This document shows positions 1-11,564 of a stretch of DNA of 64,000 nt, in pieces. A model generated the notes under the pieces. It was given only the letters and a program-made list of their open reading frames with translations. It made no database searches and was not told the DNA's origin. The stretch comes from Amphiura filiformis. Taxonomy: Eukaryota > Echinodermata > Ophiuroidea > Amphilepidida > Amphiuridae. The translations under genes were made by a program, and so were the position numbers. The stretch is taken from positions 60,577,991 through 60,641,990 of the forward strand of contig NC_092636.1 in NCBI RefSeq assembly GCF_039555335.1, written 5' to 3'. The first letter of the stretch is position 1. Each line of letters begins with the position of its first letter.

Positions 1-162
1 GTGTCATCGAAATTGGAACAGATAAATAATAGCCGCCGTTTTTCAAAAGATTTTAATTAGGAAGTACGTTGAGACTAATCGGAATTTATAACCAATTTGT
101 GTTTTCGATATGACCAAAAGTCTTGTCGCCAATGGAGACCAATAAATAAAAATAATAAATGT

Positions 163-430
163 TGGTATTTATACAGCGCCATTCACCAGTGCACATGTAC
201 CAAAGCGCTTTACCATTCCGCTGTCGTTAGAATATGTCAGCTGCCATAAAATGCCAAGGCATGCTCATACCTTTGGATGGCGCTCAATGGACAATATTCA
301 TAACAGCTCCCCATTTCACCCCTGGGTAGAGAGAGGCAAATAAGGTAAAGTGCCTCGCCCAAGAGCACAACACGCACCGCAACTGGCAATCCAACGATTT
401 ATACAAGGCAGAGCCCGATATTTTTTGCCC
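163..430. repeat. dispersed interspersed repeat
   Basis: Non-coding sequence with the look of a widespread marine-invertebrate repeat: a 'cagcgccattcac' start, an 'aaagcgctttac' block, then 'gggtagagagaggcaaa' followed by 'agtgcctcgcccaagagcac'. I recognise this type of block from repeat-rich invertebrate DNA by recall only. No second copy lies in this window, so the boundaries are approximate. Confidence 0.35.
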
Positions 431-1157
431 AAACGATAGTCACAATCCCTGAATTATTTGTATGCTACAAATTTGAAAACATCTTGCACAGAGCTGCGAT
501 CTTCTTGTGTTTCATGTTTTCATTATTCCTAAAAAGAATTGTACATTATTGTGCATATCAATTTCTATTTCAATGTCAAAAATATTCTGCAAATATTCTA
601 TAAATAACATCTTTTTTATTAACACGGATATTTTCACTGGTTACCATGGGTAATGTAATAACTAGAATAACGTTCATTGTATTTTCACCATAAAACTCAA
701 TTGACCCGTGTTGGGTATAGCTACCACTATTCAATTTTCCATAATTCCAGTTTCCATACCAACAAAAACAAGGGGGTCATACTCTTGTTTCCCTAAAAAT
801 AGAGGGGGTCATAAAATTATCAAGGGCATGTAACTGTCAAAATTTTTGCTTGCCACGCGTGCATTCTTTACACTAACAATCACAAATTTAACTCACTATA
901 CGCATTCTTTCCAAAGGGAACGTTTTTGACCTTTTTAAAATAATTTGTTTGGAGTTTGTGTGCGCTAGGGTCATAAAACATTCCGGTAGGGGTCATTATA
1001 AAATTGACTACGGTCACCGACATATTCATGACCCCCTTCCGCAGAAAATGGTATACCCTAATACAAAAGAGCAATTTCAGTCGTGTTTTGTAAACTGTAT
1101 AAGCTTGTATAAAATGAAATAAGAATTCATATGAAATTGAATAAAAGACTAGAGTAC

Positions 1158-2155
1158 TATAGGGTGTAACAATAAAATTTGTACAATATAATAATATAAT
1201 GACACAAGTATGCCGCTTATTTTTTGTTTTGATACTTATATGTCTATCAAGATCATTTCTTTAGCCACCAGATAAGCTTTGTTCCAATAAAATCGATGTT
1301 ATACAAGTGACGATATGGCCAATTATGTAACCTAGTCTTAAAACCGTTTTGGCCACTTTTGTCTAAGTGTTACAAAAGTGACTGAATTGAGTTGAACCAT
1401 AGACCAGTTGGACGGTGCTCTTATGATAGGTAGTTTTAAACAATGGGGTATTCGAAGTGGTAGAAATGATTACATAATAGAAGATCTCCTTGCGTTTTTG
1501 AAAGTCACAACTAAGCACTGACATTTGGTAGCACATGGAGTCAAGATTGTTTATAGCTCATTTTCCAAACTCATATCTTCCATCAAGGCATACAATTACA
1601 TATAACTATGAGAAGTATGCAGAATTTGTTAACTGAAATGCTGGTGGTCGCCCCAACAACTAGAAGCCCAGCTGAACTTAATTTCAAAATTTTATTGTTT
1701 TATACTTATGGATGCAAAAACTGTTCTCAGTTTTACCAATGATATCTCAGGGATATGAGAAATTACTTTATTTATAAGGTTATTTGAAAGAAATTTCATG
1801 ACTTCGTTTATAGTTTCTAAAGAAATAATTATCATATTATTATTACGTTCATGTTAATTATGAAGAAATACCACATTTGTGTCAGTTTTTTTATGTTTAA
1901 TGCACGATAAGCATATCTACGCGGTTCAAACTTGATATGCGCAAACATGGCAAAATTGGCCCACCACGTTTTCTGGACGATTTAATTAATCGGTCTCAAC
2001 TTTTGAACCCAAGCCAGTAAAGAAACCAACTAAACGTCTTCTTTTAGCCAAGATATTACTAATTGTATTGCAATTAACATTTGTGCCATACTTCGTTTAG
2101 TATTTTCCTGAGAAGTCAAAATGCAATTGTATAAATTTTATTGTTACACCCTGTA
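1158..2155. mobile_element. Tc1/mariner-type non-autonomous element (~1 kb)
   Basis: The left end 'agggtgtaacaataaaattt' recurs inverted at the right end, just before position 2155. Both ends abut TA (1158-1159 and 2154-2155), the target duplication of Tc1/mariner elements. About 24 bp of terminal inverted repeat is shared and the interior does not fold back. No transposase reading frame survives, so it is a deleted or non-autonomous copy. Sequence 431-1157 to its left shows no gene or recognisable repeat. Confidence 0.6.
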
Positions 2156-2186
2156 CTTACAATTCTAATTAAAATAATTTCATGGC

Positions 2187-2312
2187 GTATAGACGTATTA
2201 ATGCGCGAAGGTACAGAAACGAGAAAAAGCACCTGCAAGAAAGGGAAGAGAGGAGTCTGGGAGAGGAGACAGTGATAAGAGCGAGTAAGGGGACAGTCAC
2301 TTAAAGTGTGGA
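2187..2312. repeat. dispersed purine-rich repeat R1, copy 1
   Basis: The block 'attaatgcgcgaaggtacag' followed by a purine-rich stretch and 'acagtgataagagcgagt' recurs almost unchanged at 4831-4985. A degenerate version lies near 6318-6440. It is non-coding; the class is unknown. Confidence 0.55.
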
Positions 2313-3180
2313 CTCTACACAGGAGTTATTTGACTCCATAGGCTTAGCCAGCTTTCTTGGTAAGAGGGGGCAAAATAAATGTTGGGGCACAGACGAAAAA
2401 CAAATTTCAGTTGCATCATACAATACATATACCGGTTTTGATGGAAAGGGCTCCTTGCCCTTTTCTTTCCCTTGCCCTTCAGATTTTCTCTTTCATTTTT
2501 TGTCAGAGGGGCACTTTTGTTCCCTTTTTTCAGGAGGGCACTCTGCCTCCCTGCCACCCCGCTGGCTACGCTACAGTACTGTTTGACTCCCAAAATGGAG
2601 TCATTTTAGACATAGAGCCGCGCAGTGGTGGACTCTGATTCTAGCGTAACCCAGACTCCATAGAGTCAGCCAATGAGGCGAACATATCCTGGTGTGAACA
2701 ATTCATCACAGTTTACAAAAAATAAGGTTACTATTATTAGCTTTACCTCACCGTCAGGTTAAAATTCTTCTGTGGAATCCAGCTGAAGACCAAGTTAGCC
2801 GACAAAATACTACATCATACTGTCCAGACACCTATATATGATACACCGTGCGAATGACCAACATGCTCAACATCAGCAAACAGCAGTACAATAATGCAAA
2901 ATGGCTGCTACCTCAGCGATACACTCTGTCGATGACACTGAATATAGAGTCAATTAACTCCACAGGTAGAATCAATTGACTCTGTAATGAAAGTCAGGTC
3001 CAACTCTTTTTGAGAGTCAGTGACAAATAACTAACACGTCGTGCACGACTCCTCAGTTAGGGTCGATTGCATCCACGGGAAGAGTCAACTGACTCCCTTG
3101 TGACAGTCAGGCGACTCCATTTGAGAGTCAGTGCTAGTTTTTTCCACTTTGAGAGCCACTTGATCCCGTTCTGGCTATTA
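2310..3180. repeat. cluster of GAGTCA/TGACTC hexamers
   Basis: I count ten GAGTCA or TGACTC hexamers outside the MITE body, at 2331, 2584, 2598, 2663, 2947, 2977, 3014, 3082, 3090 and 3125. The one at 2584 is the target-duplication copy of the one at 2331. Several pair as short inverted repeats, for example at 3082-3095. The hexamer is the core of AP-1/GCN4-type sites, but the regular pairing also fits a decayed short repeat. It lies 0.6-1.5 kb upstream of the GPCR at 3805. Function is not shown. Confidence 0.4.
2337..2581. mobile_element. hAT-type MITE (copy 1)
   Basis: A 245-bp element flanked by a perfect 8-bp duplication 'tttgactc' (2329-2336 and 2582-2589). The ends are 'cataggcttagccag' on the left and 'ctggctacgctacag' a few bases from the right end, which are imperfect inverted repeats. 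A longer copy of the family lies at 43081-43424 and a truncated one ends at 8037. The 8-bp duplication is the hAT superfamily signature. The open frames inside are low-complexity by-products of the repeat. Confidence 0.75.
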
Positions 3181-3804
3181 GTGTAAAGTATGCGAAATAC
3201 AAATCAGCAGTGCAAGTGTAAGAAGTCATTTCCTACAAATGAAAATCGACTTTTGTTAATGTAAGTATAAAATCTACCAAAATAATTTCCAACGTTAAAG
3301 AAAGCATTCAAAAGCTTCTAACCCTTATTGAAATTTTAATCATGTCAACTTTACGACTTCTTTTTTCGTATTTTTACAAAACGAACATGAAAATTTGCAA
3401 GACAAGATAAATTTGTAAGATTCAATACCATTTCAATAACATTTCATATTTTAAAACACGAAACTAAGTTCTGCCGTGGTTTATTCATTGTTCGAAAATT
3501 CCATGAGGTAACGCATGCGCAAATCTCTCTAAGAATCAGTCTCTTCCCCGCATCTAAACGACACGACATGTACATTGAGTCCTGACCAAGGCGCGGAGGT
3601 TCGTGACATAAGCGTCGTTGGGATGGTAGCATAAAAATCAAATGGTAATCAAAAAATGAGTTGTCTAGAGTTTATGTAAGAGTGATATTATTCTTCTGGT
3701 TTTCATAAGTTAAACCTATTGTTCATTCAATATTAAGATCATTCCAAACATTCATCCTCGGATTGTCTAAGCAACAGCAGCTGCTTAAGATCTACATAAT
3801 ATCA

Positions 3805-4800
3805 ATGGATTCTTTCAACTTCAACGAGGTCACGGCCAGGAATGAAACTGTTTTGGGGATGAATGAATATTTGATATCAGTGCCATGGGATTGGAGGCTG
3901 ATTGTCCAACTCATCCTTGCTATCGTCGGCATCATAGGAAACTCTGTTGTAATACATGTGTATCTTCACACCCGCACACTGACCACGAGCGCTACGAGTA
4001 GATTCGTCGCAGCTTTAGCAGTTGCTGATATCATTACACCAATTTGCATCATTCCGATTCCAACTCTGTCGTACGTTCCTAACAACTTCGGAGGTCATTT
4101 CTACTGTAAAGTGGTAGTTTCATCTGTCGTGATGTGGACATCCGTTGTTGCGTCAATTTTTAGCCTTACCTTTCTCGCAATAGAGCGTCTCGTTGCTATA
4201 GCGCAACCCATACGATACAAAAGACTCTTTTCGGTGAAGATGACTAAATTAGTCATTATAATGATCTGGGTGTTCGCTTTCGCCTTTAATGCTTTTGCAA
4301 TTTTCGTCAATCATCTTGACAATGTGAGCAGAACCTGCTATTTCGACTTTGGCAGTGTGGAATTTCAGATATTCATCGGCGTTTCGATTTTTGTTATCGA
4401 ATATCTTGTACCTGTTATTTTGATGCTTGTCGCAAACATTCGATCCATCCAACTTTTAAAAGTACAAGCTCAGATTTTTACCACCAATGAAAATCCCGCA
4501 AATCCAAATCTACTTGAAGCTCGACAACGTGTCATCTACATGTTACTATCTGTGATAATCAGTTTCATCATCTGCTGGTCTCCGGACCAATTTGCCTTTC
4601 TTGCGTTCAATCTCGGTCTAGTGCCATATGAATACCTGTACGGAAATATGTACAGGGCATTTGTCGTATTGGCCTTTGCAAATTCTTGCCTCAACCCCGT
4701 CTTGTACGCCCTGACCAATAAGAATTTCAGGCATGCTATCAAACAATATTTGTTCCGCTGCTCGGTACGTGTCGGCGAGCCAGTGAATACTGTTTTTTGA
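3805..4800 (+). CDS. rhodopsin-class GPCR, peptide-receptor-like, intronless
   Basis: A 331-residue seven-helix receptor in one exon, placed at the plasma membrane by family knowledge. It has an N-glycosylation site NET at residues 13-15, GN at 45-46 in helix 1, LAVAD (D74) in helix 2, C100 at the top of helix 3, ERL at 126-128 in place of DRY, CWSP in helix 6 and NPVLY at 297-301 in helix 7, then a short tail. The open frame extends upstream to a TTG at 3763, but the first ATG is at 3805 and is chosen as the start. The sequence resembles class A peptide receptors in general; I cannot name the ligand. A relic of a related gene lies at 7555-7660, so the locus once held at least two copies. Confidence 0.85.
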   Translation: MDSFNFNEVTARNETVLGMNEYLISVPWDWRLIVQLILAIVGIIGNSVVIHVYLHTRTLTTSATSRFVAALAVADIITPICIIPIPTLSYVPNNFGGHFYCKVVVSSVVMWTSVVASIFSLTFLAIERLVAIAQPIRYKRLFSVKMTKLVIIMIWVFAFAFNAFAIFVNHLDNVSRTCYFDFGSVEFQIFIGVSIFVIEYLVPVILMLVANIRSIQLLKVQAQIFTTNENPANPNLLEARQRVIYMLLSVIISFIICWSPDQFAFLAFNLGLVPYEYLYGNMYRAFVVLAFANSCLNPVLYALTNKNFRHAIKQYLFRCSVRVGEPVNTVF

Positions 4801-4830
4801 TACCCCGCTTGAAACTTGGCAAGCTTTCTA

Positions 4831-4985
4831 GATGCATTAATGCGCGAAGGTACAGAAACGAGGGGAAAAAACAAGAAAGTGGAAAGAGTGGGCGGGAGGA
4901 GGGAGAAAATCGGACAAATAGACAGTGATAAGAGCGAGTTAGAGAGACAGTCATGTAATGTGAGGAGACAATGAAGCATAAGTGA
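4831..4985. repeat. dispersed repeat R1, copy 2
   Basis: It shares 'attaatgcgcgaaggtacag' and 'acagtgataagagcgagt' with 2187-2312, and starts only 30 bp after the GPCR stop. The GPCR transcript may therefore run into it, since no clear AATAAA lies in the 30 bp between. Confidence 0.55.
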
Positions 4986-7554
4986 ATATGTATTTATTTT
5001 GAAGGGTTCATGTTTGTTTTAAATTTTGTGACGTTTTTCCCAAATTTGATATTTTTGGTGATATTTCAAGAAAGCGACAAGCCAAAGACATATCTTTGGG
5101 CACGTATTTTGTTATTGTTAATACAGTTTTTTTCGCATACTTACGTTACCATTCGCTTTGGTGATTTACAAAATATTATATATTTTGACGGGGATGACTG
5201 CATTTTGGCGTTTTCAATGCGTTTCACGCTTACTATGAAATTCATGCTGATATCTGGACATGCTCTTTTTAGAATTTATGTCTGATCGCTGGCTATTTTA
5301 GCTAACAGAGTGCAGCTTGGTTCAGGATAGATGTCGCATTCCTCTATGTATGTCTCTTAACTATATGATTGCTTTGAATTCATTGTATGTAACAACATCC
5401 AAATTTTCCTCTGGATACAGGGTTCTTGACTGAGTTCGGAAAAGCTGTAGTATTCGGCGTTGTATCAATATCTCATAAAAAAGGGCACGACTAGCGAGTG
5501 TGTTTTATATTTCCCGCATGAAAGCCTGCGGCTACGTCTATACTATAGGCCTACTGCTTTAGATATGTTGGTTGACCATGATTATAATTTATACCAAACT
5601 GTTATCAAACCTGTGCTGTGATTGACACCTGCATGAGGTATCTCTTTGTATAATGCCCCATCATTCAGCAAGCCGTCTAATTACTGACCTTGTTATAGGC
5701 TTCATTGGGCACTGTCATCTGTTATAAAGCATCCAGTTTAAGGTTTTTAGGACCTGGTCAATACATAATCCTACACAATAACTGCATATCGACGGCTAAA
5801 GTGTGCCCTTTTGTGCTTGCGGCTACTCATCACACCCGTGGGCTGTATGAGAACAAACGGTACCTCTCGCTCAAGTAGGCGCTTTCACATAACTTTATTT
5901 TGATCTTATATTGACAGTATAATGCCTGGTAAAGCGTTCATATGCTGTCAGGTCAGTTAGCGATTTAATGGCGGAACCCTTTTGTCTTGAACAAAAGATA
6001 CCTCTCGATGAATCCAAACCATGTTCCCGCTCTCTTAAAGACTCGGACAGAAACGTTTGCACAGTATTTTTGTGGGACATGAGAGCACATAAGGCATATT
6101 GAAATTTATAATACAAATTTTATGGCAAATTATTAAAAATTGATATTGTTTTTTGATTTTTCATATTTAACAGTTCTCAAAGTAAAATTTACAAATCTAA
6201 TGATATGCACTTAAAGTGTATAGCTGGGAGAAAAACCCAACGATCAATTGAAAATTCTGACCTTTCGTATTGAAGATAAATATTTTTAACCAAAAGACCT
6301 AAATTCTTAGAAACTCGAAAAGGAGAAGCTGCAAAACAATGGAGAGAACGGAGAGAAATGGACGAAAGAGTGAAAAGAGATTGGGAGAGAGCCAGTTACG
6401 TACATGCAAATGCGAGAGAGATAATGAAGCACAAGCTATTTGCTTTTAGAATTCATCGACTCCACGAGTGATTTAAAAAGATGATATTATATAAAAAAAA
6501 ACATATACAGCCTTTGTTCAATTTGGATTATTATTAAATGAAAATCTACGAGACCACTTCTTATGACTCTGGTAACTATAAAATTAAATAAATATTTTGT
6601 TATTGTCACACTTCAGATAAAAGCTTTTATAGTTTGGTTTCTTCTTTAATGCATTATTATATTATTTATTTATTTAATCTGTAATCAAGTCCAGTTGAAG
6701 GTGCCTTTTAAGGCTATTGTCATGCTCCCCAGGGTTCCGCTGCAGAAAAAAAGCTTTAGAGCTTGGTTCCGTGTTTAATGAAACATTTTTCTGTAGAAAT
6801 ATTATCATATCAATTTGTAAGCGCTCTTTAGCAAAGTCATGGTTCATTGAATTTACAATCGTATGACAAAACAGGCGAAAATAGTAGCTTTTTTGCACAA
6901 GATTTGCAATTTAAAGAGAATTGGCCATTGTTCATTCTAGTGACGCTAGTATTATGGACAATATAAGTATGCTTTTTCATTTAATGACATAAAATTTTGT
7001 AAGGAACACTTGAGGTTTTGGTCAAAAAATGTGCTTGGATAGGTAGTTTTCAACAGATTTTTCACATTCGACTTGCTATAACATTGAATTGGGTTATCTG
7101 TTGACCTAGTGACGAAAGGTGTTTTTAGGGGGAAGTGTTAGCTTCCGTATGATATAAGGGAAATTCTGATTGGATGAAGGGAACACTTGAGGTTTAAACA
7201 AAAACCAATCAAAGAGGCCCATTTTTCAGCTAGAAGCTCCACAGCTCTTACATTGCTATGTACTCAATCGTGTAGTGTAATCAAAGATTGTGCTGAGACA
7301 ATGCACTACTTGCTTGAGAGCTCTTGGACGAAAATGTGTGCTCCGGTGTATCGAGGTGGAAACTGTGCGCATGATGGTTTATAAGAGAATCGTTTTGTAT
7401 AGAAACCTTTCCATATGAAACATCGTTATGTGACAGCGTATCCATACAGTACAATACGTTCAATACATTCTGGTATATCTACATTCTGTTAAAAATGTAA
7501 AGCATCATTGCGCGATAAGGATCAGAAATAATAATATATGCAACAAACGATAAA
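4986..7554. other. gene-free stretch with decayed repeats
   Basis: No gene is recognisable. Around 6018-6110 the phrases 'acgtttgcacagtatttttg' and 'gagagcacat' match the left end of the MITE at 17497-17691, so this is a decayed copy. A degenerate R1 repeat sits at about 6318-6440. The rest is AT-rich and unassigned. Confidence 0.4.
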
Positions 7555-7660
7555 CAGGAATTAAACTGTTGTGGGGACAATAATTCCAACCGGTGTCATG
7601 GGATTGGTGGCTATAGTTGTCCAGCTCATCCTTGCCATCGTAGACATCAACTCTGATCAG
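7555..7660 (+). pseudogene. relic of a GPCR (helix 1 region)
   Basis: About 105 bp aligns at the nucleotide level with 3836-3945 of the GPCR gene: 'aggaattaaactgttgtggg' against 'aggaatgaaactgttttggg', and 'catgggattgg' followed by 'gtccagctcatccttgc'. It covers the end of the N-terminal tail and helix 1 (residues about 11-47). The frame is lost and nothing of the rest of the receptor is visible nearby, so it is a small remnant of a duplicated gene. Confidence 0.65.
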
Positions 7661-7849
7661 GATAATTCACTGAGCAGAGTGCATTAGTCAAGATAATCGC
7701 ACGAGACCGTAGAGTTTAGCTAGAGAGCCATTAAGCTCAATGCAATAACTCCACGTTGCGATTTTCTTGGCGAATGCACTTCTGCGAAGTAATTATCCTG
7801 TATAGACCTTTCGAGTGCATCAGATATAATAATTAATCAATTAATTAAA

Positions 7850-8037
7850 TTATTTTGGCTAATGATTGGGGTGAAAAGGGCTTTATTTGGATACGCGCGC
7901 AAAAAAATTGTATTTAGCCTCTTTTCTTTTCCTTTATCTTCCCGATTTTCTCTTTCATTTTTGTCAGATGGGCACCTGTTTCATTCATCTGTTTTTTCAG
8001 GGGGCACTCTGTCATCCTCCAGCTGGCTACGCTACTG
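7850..8037. mobile_element. truncated hAT-type MITE (copy 3)
   Basis: The right part matches the MITE at 2337-2581, with 'gattttctctttcattttt', 'ggggcactctg' and a terminal 'ctggctacgctactg'. The left part resembles the inner part of the copy at 43081 ('gggctttatt', 'cgcgc'). No left terminus is found, so the copy is truncated. Confidence 0.5.
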
Positions 8038-8160
8038 CTCTACAATGCCTGAGATAAGAGAGTTGCAAACAACATTTGAATGACATAATTGGAAGCCTAA
8101 GAGCAAAACCTACATTAAAGTGTCTCAAATTAAAGACAATCGCAACATTATTCCTTATAT

Positions 8161-8478
8161 GTAAGAAAAAATAATTATCAAGCACGAATCACGTGGTTTT
8201 ATTTAAAATAAACTCATAGTGACCATAAAAACATCCGTCTCTGAACACGCGATATTAAAAATTCCCGGGCGCCGAAATGACGTCCAGTAATACAATGAAG
8301 GTTGATGACTGACAATTGAGCACAAATAACCATTACGTCATTGCACTTAGACAATTTCGGTGCGGGAATTTTGAATATCGCGTGTTGAGAGCCGACTGTT
8401 TTTATTAATTTTTACGGTCAATATGAATTTGTTTTAAACAAAACCATGTACTTCGTGCTTGATAATTATTTTTCTTAC
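8161..8478. mobile_element. fold-back MITE with long inverted arms
   Basis: The left arm 'ataattatcaagcacgaatc' and the right arm 'cgtgcttgataattattttt' are inverted copies. The match continues inward for roughly 130 bp with mismatches, including 'cgcgatatt' against 'aatatcgcg'. It is non-coding. The target duplication is unclear, so the class is open. Confidence 0.6.
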
Positions 8479-8933
8479 GGTACGGTGACTGAAAAGATCA
8501 GACATTTCTATTACCATGTCTTAAGAATGCCAGGAGATTCGTCACTTAGAATTCTGCGAGCTCTTCGAAATAAGACCCTCCCATAATCAGATAATTTAGT
8601 GTTGTCATATTACTGGCAAATTACGCATCACAAGACTGGACAGTGATCGATCATAAATAAATAGCCAATTATCATCATTCAACTTATTTTATTAGTCATC
8701 CAAACGTCAATGTATAACATGCTGGATCCGATTCCAAACCAAACCTTTATCATTTTGAGAATTTAAATTAAGTAACATGTGTCAACTGCTAATTAGACCA
8801 GTGATATTTGTAGCAATAGTTCTGAAGTAGATGTTCATAGAAAAATGGTCCAAGAACCGATCCCTGTGTAAGTGTTATCAGATCATAGTCCTATGCGACG
8901 CTCGTTACCGTAGAAGACGTAGAGAATCTGGTA

Positions 8934-9243
8934 TTAAAGGGGCATTTCGTGATCCACAGCCTCATCCCCACTTTTTCAAAAAAGTTGAGATTTTTATACC
9001 ACTGGAAACCTCTGGCTACATAATGTTTATGTACCAAAAATTTCTTGCAGATTAATTCGTTTAGCAAAAATATCGTCAAATTACACACAGTGGCCTATGG
9101 AGCAGTGTAATACACACGATCATGCATAACTCGCAAACGCAAAATCGGAATCAACTGAAATTTTGGGAATAAGCTTTTTTCGTGAATATCTACTGAAAAA
9201 TGTCATAAAAAGAGGATGCTAGGATCACGAAATCCTCCTTTAA
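8934..9243. mobile_element. TTAA-type MITE, copy 1
   Basis: TTAA occurs at both ends (8934-8937, 9240-9243), with terminal repeats 'aggggcatttcgtgatcc' and 'ggatcacgaaatcctcct'. TTAA duplication is typical of piggyBac-like elements. It interrupts a unit of the tandem array: without it the flanks rejoin to the array consensus, which confirms the boundaries. A second copy in opposite orientation lies at 11565-11909. Confidence 0.75.
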
Positions 9244-9550
9244 CTCTGACGCTGATATCTATAATCATTCTTTCAGAAGCTGAAATAACCAACATCATCA
9301 GATCATGTATATAGTTGTTTACGACGGTGGTAGAGAATATGGTATTATTTCAGACTCTGATATCTACAGTCATTCTTTCAGAAGCTGAAATAACAAACAT
9401 TGTCAGATGATAGTCGTATGCGACGCTCGTAGAGAATCTGGTATTATTTCTGACGCTGATATCTGTAGTCATTCTTTCAGAAGCTGAATGACAAACATTA
9501 TCAGATCATAGTCTTATGCGACGCTCGTAGAACATCTGGTATTATTTATA

Positions 9551-9842
9551 AGCCTTTACATCGGGGCTTGAGATTGGAATTCCGGTTTCCTTTCTCACAA
9601 AGTAAGGGCTAAGAGTAAAATTGTAGAATTGTGTTTGGGAGTGGCCTTCTCTCCTCCTTTTGTTTGCTATTTTCTTCCATTTCTGGCTTTGTTTATCAAA
9701 GCTATCTAGGCCAGCATGCATTTTATTAGCCTACACTAGCTATCCAGGCTTGTGCTTTTTTTTAGTATTAGCTTGGAACGGTCCATGAATTTCCCATGGA
9801 TTAGCATATGTCCCTCACGGACCAACCTGGATAAACAAACAA
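9551..9842. other. ~290-bp insertion inside the tandem array
   Basis: This sequence separates two array units that would otherwise be contiguous ('ggtattattt' on the left, 'aatttctgacg' on the right). It has no long inverted ends and no reading frame. It holds a reverse-strand AATAAA at 9722-9727, which could serve as the poly(A) signal of the neighbouring minus-strand gene. The element class is unknown. Confidence 0.4.
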
Positions 9843-9902
9843 TTTCTGACGCTGATATCTGGAATCATTCTTTTAGAAGCTAAAATGACACACAATATCC
9901 GA

Positions 9903-10801
9903 TTATGGTCGTATGCGGCGCTCATAGAACATCTGATAATACTTGTAGCCACCATCTAGCTGCTCAAGAACATCATCACTAAGCTCGCTTCGATCAGGTG
10001 CTTTCTGAGCTTTTAAAATCCCATTGCTTCCACCAGCTTTATCATAGTAACCTCCCGTATCTACCAGCAACGACGAGTACAAAGTCGTTTCTGAACCATA
10101 CCAATCTTCCATAAAATTGCCATCACTCTTCAGGCTGAGAAGATCATCAGAATAAGGGACATTGATATTATCACAGTACTGTTTGAAAATAGAGGACGGG
10201 TTGAGTTGCATATCGTCGGCATCTATAATCATCGGGTTCTGCTCAAATGTTTTGCAGACGTATTGGTACAACTCCCACATTTCGCCGTACATAAATTTGG
10301 GGTGTCTGAATGGGTACGGTATGTCTGAAAACGAAGTACCTTCAGGATCGAGATTGAGATAGCGTATAGCCAACCTCTTTCTTGTTGGGTATAGTTTATA
10401 TGGATCACGTATAAGAAAGTACGTACACCGACAGGAAGCATGTCAAATTGATTGTACACGGAATATGCATAATCTTTACAGAATATCAACCGCTTTTCCG
10501 AAAACTTGCCTTCGAAGGTATGTTTTAACCACGGGAATGTGACTTTCTCATCTGGAATTGAATTATGGAACCGTCCAGAATTGGTCAATCGCGAAGCTTT
10601 TTCCTTATTCACATAATGCTGTTCCGGCATTTGAACTGAATTATAATATGCGTCTTTAAACACTTCAATGTAAATGGCAGAGCTCTCTATGTTGTTAATG
10701 ACTTTTGCGAAGACTGTGCTGAGAGTCCTTGGTAGAGCCCACAAAATGACTTTGGTTGGACGATTTTCTTGCTGTGTTACACTGGAACCACCTTCAGCCA
10801 T
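9903..10801 (-). pseudogene. P-loop sulfotransferase-like gene with one frame break
   Basis: A single-exon gene of about 300 codons on the minus strand, from ATG at 10801 (MAEGGSS) to a stop at 9903. The frame also opens upstream to a GTG at 10846, which I reject as the start. The N-terminal half has LPRTLSTVF, which fits the 5'-phosphosulfate-binding loop. After a one-base slip near 10416-10418 (a run of three T on the coding strand where four would keep frame) the other frame reads LIRDPYKLYPTRKRL, which fits the 3'-phosphate-binding segment, and continues to YYQMFYERRIRP. By family knowledge it would transfer sulfate from PAPS; the acceptor is unknown. It is either a real gene hit by an assembly error or a young pseudogene. 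Confidence 0.65.
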
Positions 10802-11564
10802 TTTTAGTCCGGTTGTACAGTGGTCCGGTTCGGTTGCTTCTCTCACTACAACAGATAACGGAATGATAATCGGTTGATAAACTACTGATTCGCACGATGT
10901 GTTTCAAATTGTGGATTCAGATCGATTCGAATCTTTTTGTATTTGAAATAATATATAGGCCTACCTTTCATGCGTTATAGCTGGAAAAGATATAGAATCG
11001 GCGATATTCAACAGAATCTAATCTGCATCCATTAAAACCTCTATGTATAAACACTGCGAAATAGGACGTGCGAATTAGCTTGAATTACACTTCGCACTCT
11101 ACTTCTGTGACGCTGTCGTAAATAGTACACGATCACGATCACGATCTTGATTAATATGAATATGAAATATAAGATCATATCGATCCAAGTACTTTTTGAT
11201 TATTATAAATATAACTAGTATTGTTGCCATTATAAATATTTTTGTAATTTTTATCTCTTTTATTTTATAATTCATTATTATTGTTTATAACAATTACTTG
11301 TAATATTGTGTCATCTCTTGATTGTATTTTTGAAATATATTATGTAAATAAAACTGAATTGAATTGAATTAATTCAAATGCTACACAGAATAGTTCCAAT
11401 ATTTCAGATAAACTTCAATTGATTTGTACATTGATCTTACAAATCCAAAATATATTTATTAATATCTATTTATTTTACAAAGCGTTATCAAAACTTTACT
11501 CAGATATCTTTTATTTGCAATGCAGATAAGTTTATCAAACTGTCAAGGCTGTTCAAGGTGGCAA

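Larger units (their letters stand above)
8870..9950. repeat. ~100-bp tandem repeat derived from the sulfotransferase 3' end
   Basis: The unit runs 'ctgatatct' - 'cattctttcagaagctga' - 'tcagatcatagtc' - 'tatgcgacgctcgtagaa' - 'atctggtatta'. The 'ctgatatct' marks fall at 9252, 9357, 9456 and 9852, so spacings are 105 and 99, then 396 where an insert lies. The last unit overlaps the end of the sulfotransferase-like gene. On the minus strand each unit reads as that gene's last codons (QMFYERRIR), a stop and about 60 bp of trailer. The leftmost unit is split by the MITE at 8934-9243. Confidence 0.75.

Noticed and set aside
2308-2638. Overlapping open frames of ~92 codons on both strands
   Set aside because: They lie in a hAT-type MITE with exact 8-bp target duplications and low-complexity composition.
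3763-3804. Upstream extension of the GPCR frame with a Gln-rich N-terminus
   Set aside because: It begins with TTG, not ATG. The first ATG at 3805 gives a normal receptor N-terminus with an N-glycosylation site.
10802-10846. Upstream extension of the sulfotransferase-like frame
   Set aside because: The proposed first codon is GTG. The ATG at 10801 is the first usable start.
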